Below, piece by piece: positions 38,701 through 51,316 of a stretch of DNA of 64,000 nucleotides. Under the pieces are notes generated by a model. That model was not told the DNA's origin. It did not search any database and saw only the letters and a program-made list of their open reading frames with translations. Numbering within the stretch: position 1 is the stretch's first letter; every line of letters begins with the position of its first letter. Origin of the DNA: Rhizoctonia solani (taxonomy: Eukaryota > Basidiomycota > Agaricomycetes > Cantharellales > Ceratobasidiaceae). The stretch spans positions 806,001 to 870,000 of the forward strand of contig NC_057383.1 of assembly GCF_016906535.1 (NCBI RefSeq). Reading direction: 5' to 3'. The position numbers were made by a program, and so were the translations under genes.

Positions 38701-39396
38701 GTTCGACGCGTGCATACAGCCGTCGACTTGCCCAAGGTATCGAGCAACACAAGGGCAAGGCCGCAGACGCTGGAGACGTCCTCAAGTTTAATCAGCTTAG
38801 GACACGCAAGAAGCAACTTACGTTTGCGAGGAGCCCGATTCATGATTGGGGGTTGTATGCTGCTGAGCCTATCCCGGCTGGGGATATGGTCATTGAGTAT
38901 GTGGGCGAGGTGATTCGTCAACAGGTTGCGGACAAGCGTGAAAAATATTACGAAAAAACTGGGATTGGGAGCAGCTACTTGTTTAGGGTTGATGACGATT
39001 CGGTGGTGGATGCGACCAAAAAGGGCAATCTTGGGTGGGTCAAATTGTTATTTTTTCTGACTTTTAACTCATTTCTTGTACTCAGGCGACTCATTAATCA
39101 TTGTTGTGCACCAAATTGTACCGCAAAGATTATCACGATTAATGGCGAAAAGAAGATTGTCATTTACGCCAAGACGAATATCGACGTTGGGGACGAGATT
39201 ACTTATGGTACGCGTGACGTTTCGTTTGATTTAGACCGGCAGCTGATCCGGACTCCGACTTGTCAGATTATCATTTCCCGCTCGAAGATCAAAAAGTGCG
39301 TACCACGAGATCATCGCTTACCTTTTATATGCTTATTCATCTTTATAGATTCCGTGTCTCTGTGGTTCACCGAAATGCCGTGGTTTCCTCAATTAG
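35800..39396 (+). CDS. SET1: Histone H3-K4 methyltransferase Set1
   Basis: Catalytic subunit of COMPASS, methylating H3K4 at active promoters. Seven exons (35800-35833, 35888-36282, 36336-37238, 37290-39034, 39086-39207, 39267-39295, 39349-39396) sum to 3276 nt, 1091 residues, with all phases matching and no frameshift. Domains: N-terminal YKLIYDPSTNGRR to NGQVGPGEDPIRVRDPRRD; an RRM at about 155-250 (GICVSGLSPFTAAGFVKRHF); a Pro/Ser-rich linker; a second RRM-like region (YIQIEKSSLPDESKAVEMEI ... VYGWYISFDV); acidic and Lys/Arg-rich stretches; the n-SET start GSARTEGYYKI; SET from about residue 955 with SPIHDWGLYAAEPIPAGDMV, YVGEVIRQQVAD, RLINHCCAPNCTAKI and GDEITYDYHFPLEDQK; and post-SET CLCGSPKCRGFLN. 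Start ATG 35800 was chosen because exon 1 splices (GTCAGT donor) in phase into the long exon. Confidence 0.92.
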
Positions 39397-39773
39397 TAGA
39401 CCTCTTTTATTCTTTTTTTTTTCTCTGGGTCCAACCATACTCATTACTGTACTCGCTATCGTTTGCATCGAGGGGTTTCTCACCAACCTAGGAGTATTTC
39501 TTTTTTGTAGACTATATACTATAATCCGATTGTTGTTCAAGAAGTTGGTAGACAGGGTATTTGGAGCCGGCGAATTTCATGAGTGGGTTGAGGTATGTGT
39601 CGTATATGGTTTGCGGATCGTGAACCGGGGTGGAGGTGAGTGGAGGTGCGTGGAACGAAATCCGACTGGAGCGGCGGATCGTTATATCAGGTGACTGGCA
39701 GGATGAGGTGAATATATAACACCCTTAGGGAGGGGAGCGCAATCCAAGTTCTGTCTCTCTCAATCATCACGAC
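39397..39773. other. Intergenic, SET1 to oxidoreductase
   Basis: 377 bp with a T-rich tract just after the SET1 stop and, by position, the promoter of the downstream gene. Nothing else seen. Confidence 0.4.
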
Positions 39774-41223
39774 ATGGCTCCAGTCGGTCTCGCAATCCTC
39801 GGCGCAGGTATTTTTGCAAAAGAAGGCAGGTCACTCGTGCTGAAGCTTCGTCATCAGCGATGTTTCTGACATCATCTGTATAGCATACATCCCCGCACTA
39901 GCGTTGTATGGACCCGACCAATTTTCCCTCAAGGCTGTGTACTCTCGCTCTAAATCTTCGTCTTCTTCCCTCTCAGAGATAGTGAAAGAACGTATAGGCA
40001 CATCGCCCGAGATATACTCCGAAGATGGCGCGAGCCAAGGCGGTCTAGATGCGTTACTTGCCCGACCCGACATTGATGCGGTGATCGTCGTGCTGCCGTT
40101 GACTCAGCAGCCGGAAATCGTTCTAAAGGCTTTGGCAGCAGGAAAGAACGTGCTGAGCGAGAAGCCAGTTGCCAAAGATGTCAAGACTGGGCTCGATTTG
40201 ATTGAAAAGTGGGAGAAAGAGTATAAACCCAAGGGCTTGATCTGGCGCGTCGCTGAGAACTTCGAGGGTGAGTTGAGATGTGGAGATCTTTCGGATGATT
40301 TGGTCTGATAGTTTAGCCTAGTTGAACCTGGAGTAGTCGAGGCTGGTAAGAGAATCCAGGCAGGGGCCGTCGGCAAAGTTCGATTCTTCAATTTCTCTTT
40401 CATATTTTCGGTCAATAAGGATAACAAGTATTATCAAACTTCGTGGAGGACAGTTCCCGATGTGAGTGGTTGAGGGATATCTAGAATTTGGTCTTATCAT
40501 GGCTCTTAGTATCAAGGAGGGTTCTTGCTCGATGCCGGGGTACACACAAACGCTGCTCTCAGACGGGTGCTTGGTTCAAGTTTCCCACTTGAGACGGCCA
40601 AAATTTCTGCATTCGCGTCGCTTACCCGCGATTACTGGCACCTCACGATACCTATCAGGCTGTGCTCCAAGCAGCGCCGACATCCGACGGACATCCTCCC
40701 CATGGTATCATGGAAATGTCTTGCGCCGCTAGCCCGGGATTCTCCCGCTATGTCTTGACCGTTGCCGGAACTGAAGGAAACTTGACTCTCGAGTCGGTTG
40801 TGAAACCCATAAGGGATGCCGACCGAAATCTCGCCTTGGCTAGCGCCTTTAACGCTGGGACGAAAGAAAGCCCTCGCATTTCGCACTGGCAGACAAGATT
40901 ACCGGACCTGACGGGAGCAAGACTGAAGAATTCGATAAGATTAGCTCAGGTGTCCACGAGGAGCTTGGTAGTTTCTTCCGTGCACTTTCAGGCCAGGATG
41001 ATGGAAACGGTGAACCTCGGTGAGTAGTCCTGAATAGTGTACGTGCGCAAATAGCTTAGCTTTGGTCATAGGGGTGCACTGCTCGACGTTGCATTGATCC
41101 AGGTCGGTAGCGCAACAGAGTACTTGAAATACAGGTCAGCTGACTCGTTTGATTTAGGCTTTCTTGACGAGCGAGGGTAACGCGATAGAGCTCAAGAAGC
41201 TTTTGTCGACAGGTAGTGCTTGA
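39774..41223 (+). CDS. Gfo/Idh/MocA-family NAD(P)-dependent oxidoreductase
   Basis: Probably oxidises or reduces a sugar or polyol derivative in the cytosol. It starts MAPVGLAILGAGIFAKE, the Rossmann glycine motif. Further landmarks: YIPALALYGPDQFSLKAVYS, DIDAVIVVLPLTQQPEIVLK, the family signature AGKNVLSEKPVAK, GLIWRVAENFE, GFLLDAGVHTNAALR and TVAGTEGNLTLES. After 40895 the C-terminal exon reads VHEELGSFFRALSGQDDGNG, then GALLDVALIQ and FLTSEGNAIELKKLL. The first intron must use a GC donor (about 39828) or follow an indel. Two single-base breaks lie near 40636 and 40895. Substrate unknown. Confidence 0.8.
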
Positions 41224-41389
41224 GCTAGTTAGACTGCGTTAGGTAGTTTGTATTATTGACGTGAAACAATTTGAAAAGTAATGAAACTCATTTAGAGTAA
41301 GATCACGTGATGATCGATAACCACTACTGAACTACACTCTTCTATATCATCTTGAACGATTTTGGATAAATCAGACATTTAAATTGATT

Positions 41390-44300
41390 ATGGCAGCAAC
41401 TAGCAATGATGTAGAAAATTTCCTGAGCCGGATGCGAGATCTTTGTTTGAAAGAGCGAATGGCCGAAGTGGAGCAGTCCTCACTTTTGCTTTCAGCCTGC
41501 AGTCCCAAGTTACTTGAGCACAAAGGTCTAGCACTACTTGGGCTTGGCGTCTCCAGTGTTCAAATAGGACTCGGAGGGAAAAGGTTGCTTCCTTTCCAGT
41601 ACGGCTGTAACCTGGTGACTTATTTCACCCCACTCTATTCACTGTAGCTTGATTGAATTGGAACGGCCATCGGCATACCACACGTCGACAAATTTCCCTC
41701 CACATACGTTTAGGTGGTGGAGCTTGTATTTGTACCGGGTTACATACTCATAAGCCCTGTAGACCAGGCGACATTGCTCGAATCGAAGCGAATGTGACTG
41801 GTACCTTGGGGAAACGTGGTACGAAACAATTGAAAAAGCAAACCCAAACTTTGGGCGATTTGGATGCTGGTACTCCTGTCGAGGGTGTGGTATACAAGGT
41901 GATCCACGCTCGATCTTGTACATCTATTATGCTGATCGTCTCCTAGGTTTCGGATACGCGTATTGTTATATCGGTTGAGGCCGAGTCACAAGATATAGAA
42001 TTGCCTGAGAGATGTAGAGTGTGAGAGTCCTAGGGTTGTATACACATATATCCGTATACATAACTCACACTACGAAATCAGGGTTAAACTAGCCAATAGT
42101 ATAACTTTCGATAGGTGCCTTTTATGTGTTAGTTTGCAACGCGACGCACTTATTGAATTTCAGGATGGATCGCGCAATTGACTCGCTAGAACGTCTTGCA
42201 ACACAACAGGTCTCCGACGGCCCCACCTCGGCAACTCAAACCCTACCGCTTGCCCAGTCTCTACTCGCCATGAAACCGTTGCAACCTTACATACCAATAT
42301 CGGAGGGCCTAGCCTTCATGGATGATAATCTAAATGACAGCCAAAAGGAAGCAGTCAAGTTCGCGCTCGACTCTCCTGAAATTGCATTGGTGTGTAGATC
42401 TCCACCTTCCAATTCCTCGTTAACAGCTGGGCTATTTTCATAGATACATGGCCCACCTGGAGTAAATTGTCAATCCTGGCTCATCAATTGTTAGCTTAAT
42501 TGAATTCGTTTTAGACCGGGAAAACGCAAACATTGGTGGAAATTATCCGACAATTAGTTCAGCAAGGGAAGCGCGTACTTGTATGCGGCGCTAGTAATCT
42601 CGCAGTTGGTAGGCCGTCGTGCCTCTGGGTGTCAATTGTACTCATATGTCGATCGGCCCAGATAATCTGTTGGAGCGATTAGTCCCTCACCGGATACCAC
42701 TATCACGTATCGGACATCCTGCACGAGTGCTAGGCAATTTACATTCGGAGACGCTTGACGCACAGGCGGCACGATCAGACCAGGCCGCTCTCGCCGCTGA
42801 TGCCAAGTCTGAACTCGAGAATGCAATGGCTTCATTGGCTGGTAAGGGTAAAGCACGGCTTCGTGGTCTTGAACGGAAAAAGATGTGGGAAGAGGTCAAA
42901 GAACTTAGGAAAGAGTATGCGCAAGCGATTTTTCGGTTGCTCAAATTCTGATCTTTCTTAAGATATCGAAAGCGGGAAAAGGTCATTGTACAAAGTGTTT
43001 TAAGCGAAGCCAAGGTGTGTGAAAGCCTGTTGTATCTACTCGTGACTAAAAACCTATCAGATTATTCTTGCGACCTGTCATTCATCTGGAGGCCGACAAC
43101 TTGCAAATATGCGTTTTGACGTTGTTTGTATTGATGAGGCGTGCCAGGCATTGGAGGCAGTAAGTTGGGCGTCCTAGAGTCCTAGGGTTAACTCAAGTCT
43201 TACTATATCAGGTCTGTTGGATATCAATACTCAAAGGGTCGAAGCTTATCCTGGCTGGTGATCCACTTCAACTCCCACCTACAATCATTTCCCTGAATAG
43301 CTCTTCGCTCAAAAGTTCCAGCACAAACCCAGCCAGCTCTACAACCAAAAACCTCAAGCTGGGAAAATCGTCCAACAGCGCTGCCAAGTTGAAGGCCACG
43401 CCACCTAATCCAACTAAAGAAGCTCAATCTGTAGAGGAAGCAACTGGCGTGGACTCTCCGGCAAATAGCGGCGATGAAAAGGATTCCGCTGTGATCCCTC
43501 CAATTCATTCCGTCAATTCGAGAAAGCCTCGGCTCGTTCCACCCAAATCGCTTGAGGTCACACTATTTCAACGTTTGGAGCAGATGCACGGCTCTTCCAT
43601 CAAGAGAATGCTAACCACCCAATATAGGTATTGGTATCCTCATTTTCCCAAAATAGCAACTGACTGAATACCCACAAGGATGCACCAGAAGATTGCCAGT
43701 TTCCCGTCCGAGACTTTGTATGGCTCCGCTTTGATGTCACACGAATCAGTCGCGTCCCACTTACTACGCGATTTGCCGGGAGTATCTGCTGATCAAGGAT
43801 TGGCAGAAGTAACCTCGGAACCGGTAGTCTTCTTCGATACCGCGGGGTGCGAATTCTACGAAAGGGTAGACGGTGAAGGGGATAGAGACGAGGGAAGTAG
43901 ATCCAACGAGAACGAGGCGACCTTAGTGAAAAATGGGTGGAAGAACTGGTAAGACTCTGCTTTCGAAGAGACCCTTTTTACTCTAACGGCTTTGCCCGTA
44001 GGTTTCTGCAGGACTGCCCCCCGCACAGATAGCGATCATTACGCCGTTAGTACCGGTCAACTACGCACTCAATTGGATGATGACTATAAACGGCGCATAG
44101 GTACCAGGCTCAAGTCACCCTTCTTGTATCCATGCTCCGCCCAACGTATCTGGAGCTAGAGATCGGTACTGTTGACGGAATGCAAGGGCGAGAGAAGGAT
44201 GCGGTCATCCTGAGCCTAGTTAGGAGCAATGATAAGGTGCACCCTTTTCAGGCCAATTTGGGGCGTGGTCCTAATCTTTCGTAGCGTGAAGTCGGTTTCC

Positions 44301-44564
44301 TGAAGGAAAAGCGAAGACTGAATGGTGGGCCGAACCGTTCTTTCACTCCTATAATTTTCATTGACAATATCCTTAGTCGCCATGACACGTCCAAGAAGGC
44401 ATCTTGTGCGTTACCATAGTGTATACATACGTCACTAAACATCAGTTCTTTCATAGTGCGTTGTTGGGGACTCTTCGACCGTAGAAAAGGGGGGTGCTTA
44501 CTTGAAGAAGTGGATGACCTGGCTTGAAAACAACGCTGATGTGCGTTATGCGGGAGATCTATGA
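41390..44564 (+). CDS. HCS1: SF1B DNA/RNA helicase, Hcs1/IGHMBP2-like
   Basis: ATP-dependent 5'-3' helicase related to DNA polymerase alpha-associated helicase A and IGHMBP2. All core motifs are present in order: Q-like [13 protein letters not shown]; Walker A GPPGTGKTQTL (split by an intron between Gly and Thr); Ia [18 protein letters not shown]; motif II as [13 protein letters not shown] (DEAC); [41 protein letters not shown] and [37 protein letters not shown]. The N-terminal GDIARIE block is the oligonucleotide-binding 1B insert. A Ser/Lys-rich insertion of about 90 residues sits between III and IV. One base is missing near 43930 in an A run (VKKWVEEL). The protein ends RYAGDL; no R3H or zinc finger follows. 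Confidence 0.88.
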
Positions 44565-45159
44565 ACCGAGAATTGAGACATTCTCTCAATTAATTAGGTG
44601 AGTGATTCTTCTACGAATGCAATGTTTGTCATATTGGTATCGAGGCTACTTTAGTGTGTGTACGATATCGTCACCTCTGATATAAGAAATGTTTTGGCCT
44701 TTGCATGCGCCCAAGGGCAGCTGGCTTGGCCCGTTCAATTAGATTATTCGCGTGTGTGCCAATTAGCCTTCATCACCTGCTTCACGCGCGCCCCACAGAT
44801 AATTCCCTCGCGCCTACCAAGACTCGGTATTTGCACGAGAATGGACTGGGCCAAGGCACAACCGCCGGTAAGTTCTATCATCATTGGCTTGGAACCAATC
44901 AGCTTGGCTTGTGCTCGCTGATTTACAGCTTCTCAAGTTCTTGGCCTGGCTCACAAGCTCGCGGAGAATGGCCTAAAAAGGCATGTACGCGGCCCGGCGG
45001 TCCGAGAAGTCTCCGGTGGCAAGGTAGATTGGTCTCGGCGCCAGGTCGCGAGAGTGCATAATGAGCAAGCGGGGGTGGTTCTGGAAGCCAGGCTCTCTGC
45101 TCACCCCACATTGGCCCCCAATTCTCCGCACAGTTGGAATTTCGTAGCATACTGCTGTC
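44565..45159. other. Intergenic, helicase to MFS transporter
   Basis: 595 bp without a supported gene; presumably the helicase terminator and the transporter promoter. Confidence 0.4.
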
Positions 45160-47614
45160 ATGAATCAAGACAAGGCTCAAGACAAGGGGGGAGTTGAGCA
45201 CCTGAAGACAACAAGAGCGCGACCTTTTCCGAAGATATCGAGGTCACCAAACAAAATCGAGGGATCGATCAGGAAATTGCCCAGTTTGTGCGCAGCATGC
45301 CGTAGAAATCGACGATGCGACAAACAAAAGACTCCTGGGGTTGATCAACAAGCGGGTACTCACAGTTATGTTGGTAAGTGCTTTGCTGGGCAATGTTGAT
45401 TGGTAGGAGGATCGTATAACTGACCGAAGTACTCGCCATGTGTATAGGTGACATACTTTATCCAGTCTCTAGATAAGGGTACTATGTCCTTCGCAGCGAT
45501 TATGAATATTCAGAAGGTTAGGGACCGTTCAATTATAGTAACGTACAATTAACGTTTATTAACCTCCGACTCCACCCTGTCAATCTCAGGACGCCAATCT
45601 TCATGGGCAGGAATACGCAGCATGACGACCGTAAGTAGCCTAGATGCATCGGACCGAATGCGGACTCGACAATGACACCAAACTATTGGGATTGATAGAT
45701 CTTCTATGCTGGTTCGCTAGTCGCCGAATTCCCTGTCAATGTTTTGTGCCAGAAATTCGTAAGTGTATCCCTGCCCATGCTTCGGAGCAACCGGTTGACG
45801 ATCCCCACGCATAGCCCATTGCAAAGTGTACGCTACGCTAGTATCTCGGATGTAAACTACTTTTAGGCTAATTGACTTTGATAGTCCTGGGGACAGCCGT
45901 CGTATTATGGGGCATCACTCTAGGTAATTTGAGCTGGGTGACAGGCCACGAGACACCACTGACGTGCCTGGATTTTAGCACTGACGGCGGTATGCAAGTC
46001 CTTTGCGCTTTGATGGTCGTGCGTTATCTGTTGGGCACATTCGAAGCGGCGGTCCAGCCATCGTTCTTGCTCATGACGTCGATGTGGTATCGTCGTGCTG
46101 AACAAGGAGAGTATGTCTCGTACTGGTGAGATCTTTAATTTCGATGTGGCGTCCTCGGACACTTCTTAACTCTATTTGTTTAGGTATGCGATGAACGGTC
46201 TACAGATGGTTGGAGGATTGATGTCCTATGGCGTTTCGCACATCAATAACCCGAATATCAAGTCCTGGCAAGTTTTATTCATGATGGTATGTAGACGCTG
46301 TGCGATATCCGATCAAATGGCTAAAACTCGGATATCGGGATTTAGCTGGGTATTGTAACCGTCCTTTGGGGAATCTTTATTTGGCTCTATCTTCCTGACT
46401 CACCCATGAGAGCCAAGGTTGGATAGTTTCAAGTCACTGATCCATCATGATGCCTGACAATCTCGATCCAGTGCTACAATGACGAAGACAAGACATTGAT
46501 GGTTGAGCGTGTTCGCGCGAATCAAACCGGTCTTCAAAACAAGATTTTCAAGAGGGAACAGGCCATTGAGGCTTTCACTGACATTCAAGTCTGGTAAGTC
46601 TGCCAAGTAAGGTTATGGACTAGTGATTAACGACATAATTCCTAGGTTCTATGTGCTCATGCAGATCCTGTAAGTTCCATCACCTTTGATGCTTTTTCGC
46701 GATATTGAAACTTATCTACGTCGCCTACAGTAACACTCTTCCCACATCTGGAATTGGTGCTTTCGGGAATCTCATTATTAAGGACGGCTTTGGATTCGAT
46801 GTGCTCCAGACTAGCTTGCTCTCTCTCGTTCAGGGCACAGTCCATATACTCATCGTTACGTTTGTTGCCTATATTGCGCGCAGGACGCAGCAAACCCTCT
46901 ATATCATGATGGCGTGAGTAGCTCATTTTGGTGTACCTTAGGATTTCAGCCACTAAAGCATCTGGTATATCCAGCATCTGCGTTCCTATGGTAGCTACTA
47001 CCAGTGTGCTCATGACCGTCCCGAACGGGCGATCAACTCGCGTTGGTCTCTTGATCGCTTTTTATGGCACGTTTTGGTTCAAGTAAGCTCAAACCACTTA
47101 TCGATTTTTCTAGGTTTTGAATCAGTACCTTCTAAATAGCGGCGTCGCGGTTCTATTATTGTCCCTTATCACCCGTAATATCGCTGGCCAGACCAAAAAA
47201 TCTATCGTTCTCACCATGTCCCTTATTGCGTGGGCCGCCGGCAATGTGCGTAATCCTGCGGGTCAACCCTTTGTATTCCAATCAAACGTTGACATACCCA
47301 TAGATGATCGGACCCCAGGTGTTCCAGACCAAGGATGCTCCCCGGTACCGGGTTGGATTTACCGTCCACTTGGCGTTCTACGTTGCACAGATCGTTGTGT
47401 TTTTCGCTTTGCGCTTGATCCTCGCAAGGCGCAACAAGTCCAAAAATGAGGTTTCCAAGCAGAAGGGTCGCGCAGAGGGAGAGGTCAACTTGGATAATGC
47501 GTTTGATGGTCAGTCACATTGCGTTAAACCGCAATTGTTATGCATTTTGTTAACGGCCTATGGATGGTAGATATGACGGACATGGAGAACCCCGAGTTCA
47601 GGTACCAATACTAA
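45160..47614 (+). CDS. MFS transporter, allantoate permease (Dal5/ACS) family
   Basis: Polytopic plasma-membrane anion:cation symporter of organic anions or vitamins. The cytosolic N-terminus has SATFSEDIEVTKQNRGIDQE and DDATNKRLLGLINKRVLTVM, the standard Dal5-family entry to helix 1. Then TYFIQSLDKGTMSFAAIMNI, FYAGSLVAEFPVNVLCQKF, ALMVVRYLLGTFEAAVQPSF, TSMWYRRAEQ, YAMNGLQMVGGLMSYGVSHI, IFIWLYLPDSPMRAK, TSGIGAFGNLIIKDGFGFD, and late helices MIGPQVFQTKDAPRYRVGFT and HLAFYVAQIVVFFALRLILA; the C-terminus is cytosolic and ends ENPEFRYQY, typical of the family. About a dozen small exons. Three probable single-base breaks near 45214, 45302 and 46007. The substrate cannot be read from the sequence. 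Confidence 0.82.
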
Positions 47615-47782
47615 GTATTTGAGACATCATTGTGTAGTGTACGTTAGGACGATTATCCACGTGCCCTGAGCACACAAAACATTAATAAGAATTTTGTTCG
47701 CATCATTATCGGATTGAGTAACCTGAGAAACAGCCGGAAAGGCGGAATAAAGCGTCATGGAACATGAATTATGTATCAACTT

Positions 47783-47905
47783 TTAGGTAGACTTGGCAGT
47801 GATGGCGCGCGCATTTACGGCCACAAAGTGGTACGCAACAATCAGAATTACTGACATGACGCCGAGACTGTTGGCAATGCGAGCAAGTGTCACGTCAGAG
47901 ATCAT
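47783..47905 (-). CDS. OST4: Oligosaccharyltransferase subunit OST4 (40 aa)
   Basis: Single-helix subunit of the ER oligosaccharyltransferase, needed to hold the catalytic Stt3 and Ost3/6 together for N-glycosylation. The single-exon ORF encodes 40 residues: MISDVTLARIANSLGVMSVI, then LIVAYHFVAVNA and a short polar tail. The MISD start, the lone helix and the xIVxYHxV motif match the family, whose members are about 35-45 residues. A likely intron in the 5' leader (GTAAGC at about 47971 to CAG about 47927) lies upstream of the ATG. The gene is convergent with the MFS transporter and divergent from QCR8. Confidence 0.85.
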   Translation of the reverse strand: MISDVTLARIANSLGVMSVILIVAYHFVAVNARAITAKST

Positions 47906-48252
47906 GTTTGGTACCTGGAGCAACTGTCAGGCCCATCTTCAATAAGCTGAAATTGTCCAAGCAGCTTACAAGACTTTCGGCAACGTAGACTGGATTTGGT
48001 AAATGAAAGGAGCGAGTAAAAACTGGCTTACGAGAGAAAATGTCAGATGGAAACTCCAGGACAAACCGAGCACCCTATATCATACCTCTACGTGCGCAAT
48101 CTGCGCAGCTTGTCGACGTGGAGTGTAGGAGCTGAAATAAGCGCTGTACTCACGCGAATGGTCACGTGGGTGCTCTCATAAGCATCCGGGTGAATCCGGC
48201 ACGAAGAGGATCGCAGACTCCCTTCACACACTATCCGCTTTCTCGACCCAAA
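47906..48252. promoter_or_regulatory. Bidirectional promoter, OST4 / QCR8
   Basis: 347 bp separate the two divergent start codons and must carry both promoters and leaders, including a probable OST4 leader intron. No individual element is recognised. Confidence 0.55.
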
Positions 48253-48775
48253 ATGAGACCCACTAATGTCGCTATGAGCGGGATGCCTACGGGTTAGTTA
48301 GCTACATGTATTGTCGCTGATGAATCTTTAACCACGAATATTTGCAGGCAAATCCTGGGTGAGCCAATCTCCTACAAGCTATTAGGGTTTCTCGCAATTT
48401 ACAGAGACAATCAACAGATGGGATGGTGGGGCGACTTCGCAGGCCCTAAGCAAAAGGGTGTGATCTCATACAGTGCGTGATTCTTATAGACCCTATAGAG
48501 TATCGTTGAGGTGCTGCACAGGTATTTCCCCTTACAAACAACGTGCATTCGCCGGGGCTCTTCATGGGTATCTCTTCAATGGTTACGCCCGACTCGCTGC
48601 ACAATTACCTTTCTTTGCCATTCCTTTCGCTGGAGGTGAGATTTCTGACTTCATGCAACTACGAATGAAGTCCCATATTCATTTTAATATTTCAGCGTAT
48701 GGCGTATACGTTTGGGCCAACAAGAGAGATGCGTTCTTGAACAGCAAAGCAGGTCACGGGCATGGCGACCACTAG
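48253..48775 (+). CDS. QCR8: Cytochrome b-c1 complex subunit 8
   Basis: Small membrane subunit of respiratory complex III in the mitochondrial inner membrane. Five exons (48253-48292, 48348-48358, 48418-48472, 48522-48635, 48696-48775) sum to 300 nt, 99 residues, phases exact. Protein order: MRPTNVAMSGMPTGKSW, MGWWGDFAGPKQKGVISYS, SPYKQRAFAGALHGYLFNGY, a transmembrane segment LAAQLPFFAIPFAGAYGVYV, and WANKRDAFLNSKAGHGHGDH. These match the fungal QCR8 pattern (FAGALHGYLFN, SKAGH) and its usual length. Exon 2 is only 11 nt; the exon 3 acceptor was chosen because it alone keeps the WWGDFAGPKQKG frame. Confidence 0.9.
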
Positions 48776-48968
48776 ACTCCACATATATCCAGTGTGTTGT
48801 ACACCACCCGAATAAAATTGTTCTATTTTTCAATCGGTGAAGGAATCGTCGAGAACTCACGAGGGGAAGGTCACAGCTGAGGTAGACCCGATATCTATTG
48901 TCTTGCTATATGATCTCTACTCCTAAGCGACGTTAAATTTGGGCGGTATACTACACTGAGACAAGGTA

Positions 48969-51316
48969 CTATATCTCCAATTTATCGACCATACTATTCC
49001 AAACCTTACAGCGTTCAACCTCCCCGGTGTCTAAGTTCTCAATAAAACTTCCCCCTGGTTTGCCCTGGATTTTCCCCGTTCCGCCACCCTCGGCCCGGAA
49101 TACAATTCGCTTACCGGATGGATGTGCTGGCCACATTGGATGGGTGGTGGCCGGAGTATTAGCAACCTTTGGATCAGCCGTCGCATAGAATGAAGTAAAG
49201 TAGGCCACGGCTTCGTCGGAAAGTCCTCGCTGTGCCGGGGTGAGTGCGTGGAATTCGGTGGTTCCATTCGATCTGAAAGCACTGGTTAGTACTGGATGCT
49301 ACCGGGTGCACCCCGCCTTACAGTGTTCTGCACGGAGCTAATTAGTAAACTACGACAATGAAAATATTTCAAAAGTACTCGCCTTGCTCCTTCATATAAG
49401 ATGTAGTTATCTGATGAATGTCCGGCCGATACAGGATTGGCAGGATCAGGCTCGTCCCACCTATATGTGTGCGCCCGAGGCCCGTACAAGTTTGCTAGGA
49501 AATGTGTCTTTGGCTGGGTAAGCATCGAGCCAATTCGTCATAAAAGGTGCTTACTCCACAACGGAACACAGCCTCTCCTAGTCCGAAGGAAGCCATGCTC
49601 TCTTCGGTAATTCCTGCTTTAATGTACATGGCCCTGAGAGTCTCCAAATCGGTGGATGTTAACCCGGGATAGGTAGCATTAACTACAGCCTCGAATGGAG
49701 TACCGCCGGAGGCGGAATCGGCAGTTGTGTGTCTATGAGGAGTTAGTGGGCTTCAGACGTGATATCGTGTTAGATGTACGAACCCAACTATAACGTCTAC
49801 ACCGGGAACTGCACGGAGAATGCTCCCAGGGTTGCCCTCGAACAGAGTACCATCGATCACCGGAAGCCACGACCATAGAGATTCACTGTGTCTGTGAGCT
49901 TCATTAGTACCCTCGGTCAAAAATGGATTAGTGAATAGTTTACTGTTTTCTCCCATTGTCCGAAGCCTGCATGAGCTGCACGGGGTCAACTTTCCGAAGA
50001 CATTCGAGTGTATGCGCAACATTTGACGAGTTGGATGAGCAGCCAACAGAATTCGTCACTGCCTCCCATTGTTCCTATGATAAATAATTTGAGCAAACAG
50101 AGCTCGAATTACTATTTGAATCAGATCACATACCTTGCGAGCTGCTGGAAGTGCAAAGGACGAGCGGTACCAACTTTGTACAACAGCACGACGAAATAGA
50201 CGTTCAGCCTGATTAGCACTTCGAGCTTTTGAAAATAGAAAGTAAGCAGTGATTTGATTCGAAAAAAGAGCTTTTCGATGAGTACTAACTAGTTAGGTGC
50301 AATCCAACGCCACCAGCACCCGCACTCTGACCCATAATCGTCACTCTATCCGGGTCTCCGCCGAATGAACGAATATGCCGCTGAATAAATTGGAGAGCTA
50401 GCCGCTGATCGTGAATGCCTGCATTGAGAAGAAGTTCTGGGTCTGTCGGGAATTAACATATCACATATAAACTAAGCAGTAAGGAGCGAGGAACGAAGAA
50501 TGGAGTTCATTTACCTTTCCCTTCATATACACCTTTCCCTAGCTCCTCTGGCGCTGAGAGGAAGCCAAATATTGAAAGCCTGTAGTAGATCGATACTGCG
50601 ACAAATGGAGTTGGGGATCGCTGGACCCAGTTATCGAATGGCCTATACATGTGTGATTATCAGCCAGGCCTTAGAAAAAGTACCCTCTAGTATCCAACAC
50701 ACCAACTACGAGGGTTTCCAGCGCTACAGGCAGACATAATCAGATTAAACTTATTTCAGCAAATAACTGAACGTACAAATATCCCCCACCGTGGATGTAA
50801 GCAACTACGGGCAAAGAACTAGTATTTGTAATGCCTTTGGGCGCATACACATTGACGTATAGGCAATTTTCGGAGCCGGCTCCCCCAGTATCGTTGGCTA
50901 AGTGATTCAGACTCAGACAACCCGATCGCAGACTAAAAAAACAAGGTGTACTTACGACCAAGCCAAGAGGAGTATCCTTGAATACAGAATGGAGGAAATT
51001 GCTGAGCATCTGTTATGTTATGCGCTCTGGGGGTCTCGTCCAAGGGCAGCGGAGCCCTGAACCGACGCGGTGGTTGAGCATATGGAATGCCTAGCCATGA
51101 AATAACGTTTGGGACGGTTTCGTTGAGCAAACCCCTATATGAAGCATGCCCCAAGTTGATGATTGTATTCGTGGTAGTGTGGGTTGGAGAGGCAGCCACA
51201 GTATTGGTACTAAGTGCGGCAACAAAAAGTGTAGTCAGAGCAGATATAATGAAAGGGCGTTCATTTGTGTTAGATTCCGAGGTTTTCAGCAGAGCATTGC
51301 GATTGCCCAGCATCAT
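48969..51316 (-). CDS. Type-B carboxylesterase/lipase, copy A
   Basis: Secreted or membrane-bound serine esterase (COesterase family). ATG 51316 opens MMLGNRNALLK; a hydrophobic segment (FIISALTTLFVAALSTNTVA) then serves as signal peptide or anchor. Landmarks shared with copies B and [54 protein letters not shown], the oxyanion loop AYIHGGGY, the nucleophile elbow [20 protein letters not shown] (Ser, near 50330), the region with the likely catalytic His SAGHSSDNYILYEGA, and the end FIENLDTGEVERCKVWNSM. Many small introns lie between. Its N-terminus lacks the cytosolic PLAKG leader of copies B and C. Substrate unknown. Confidence 0.82.
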
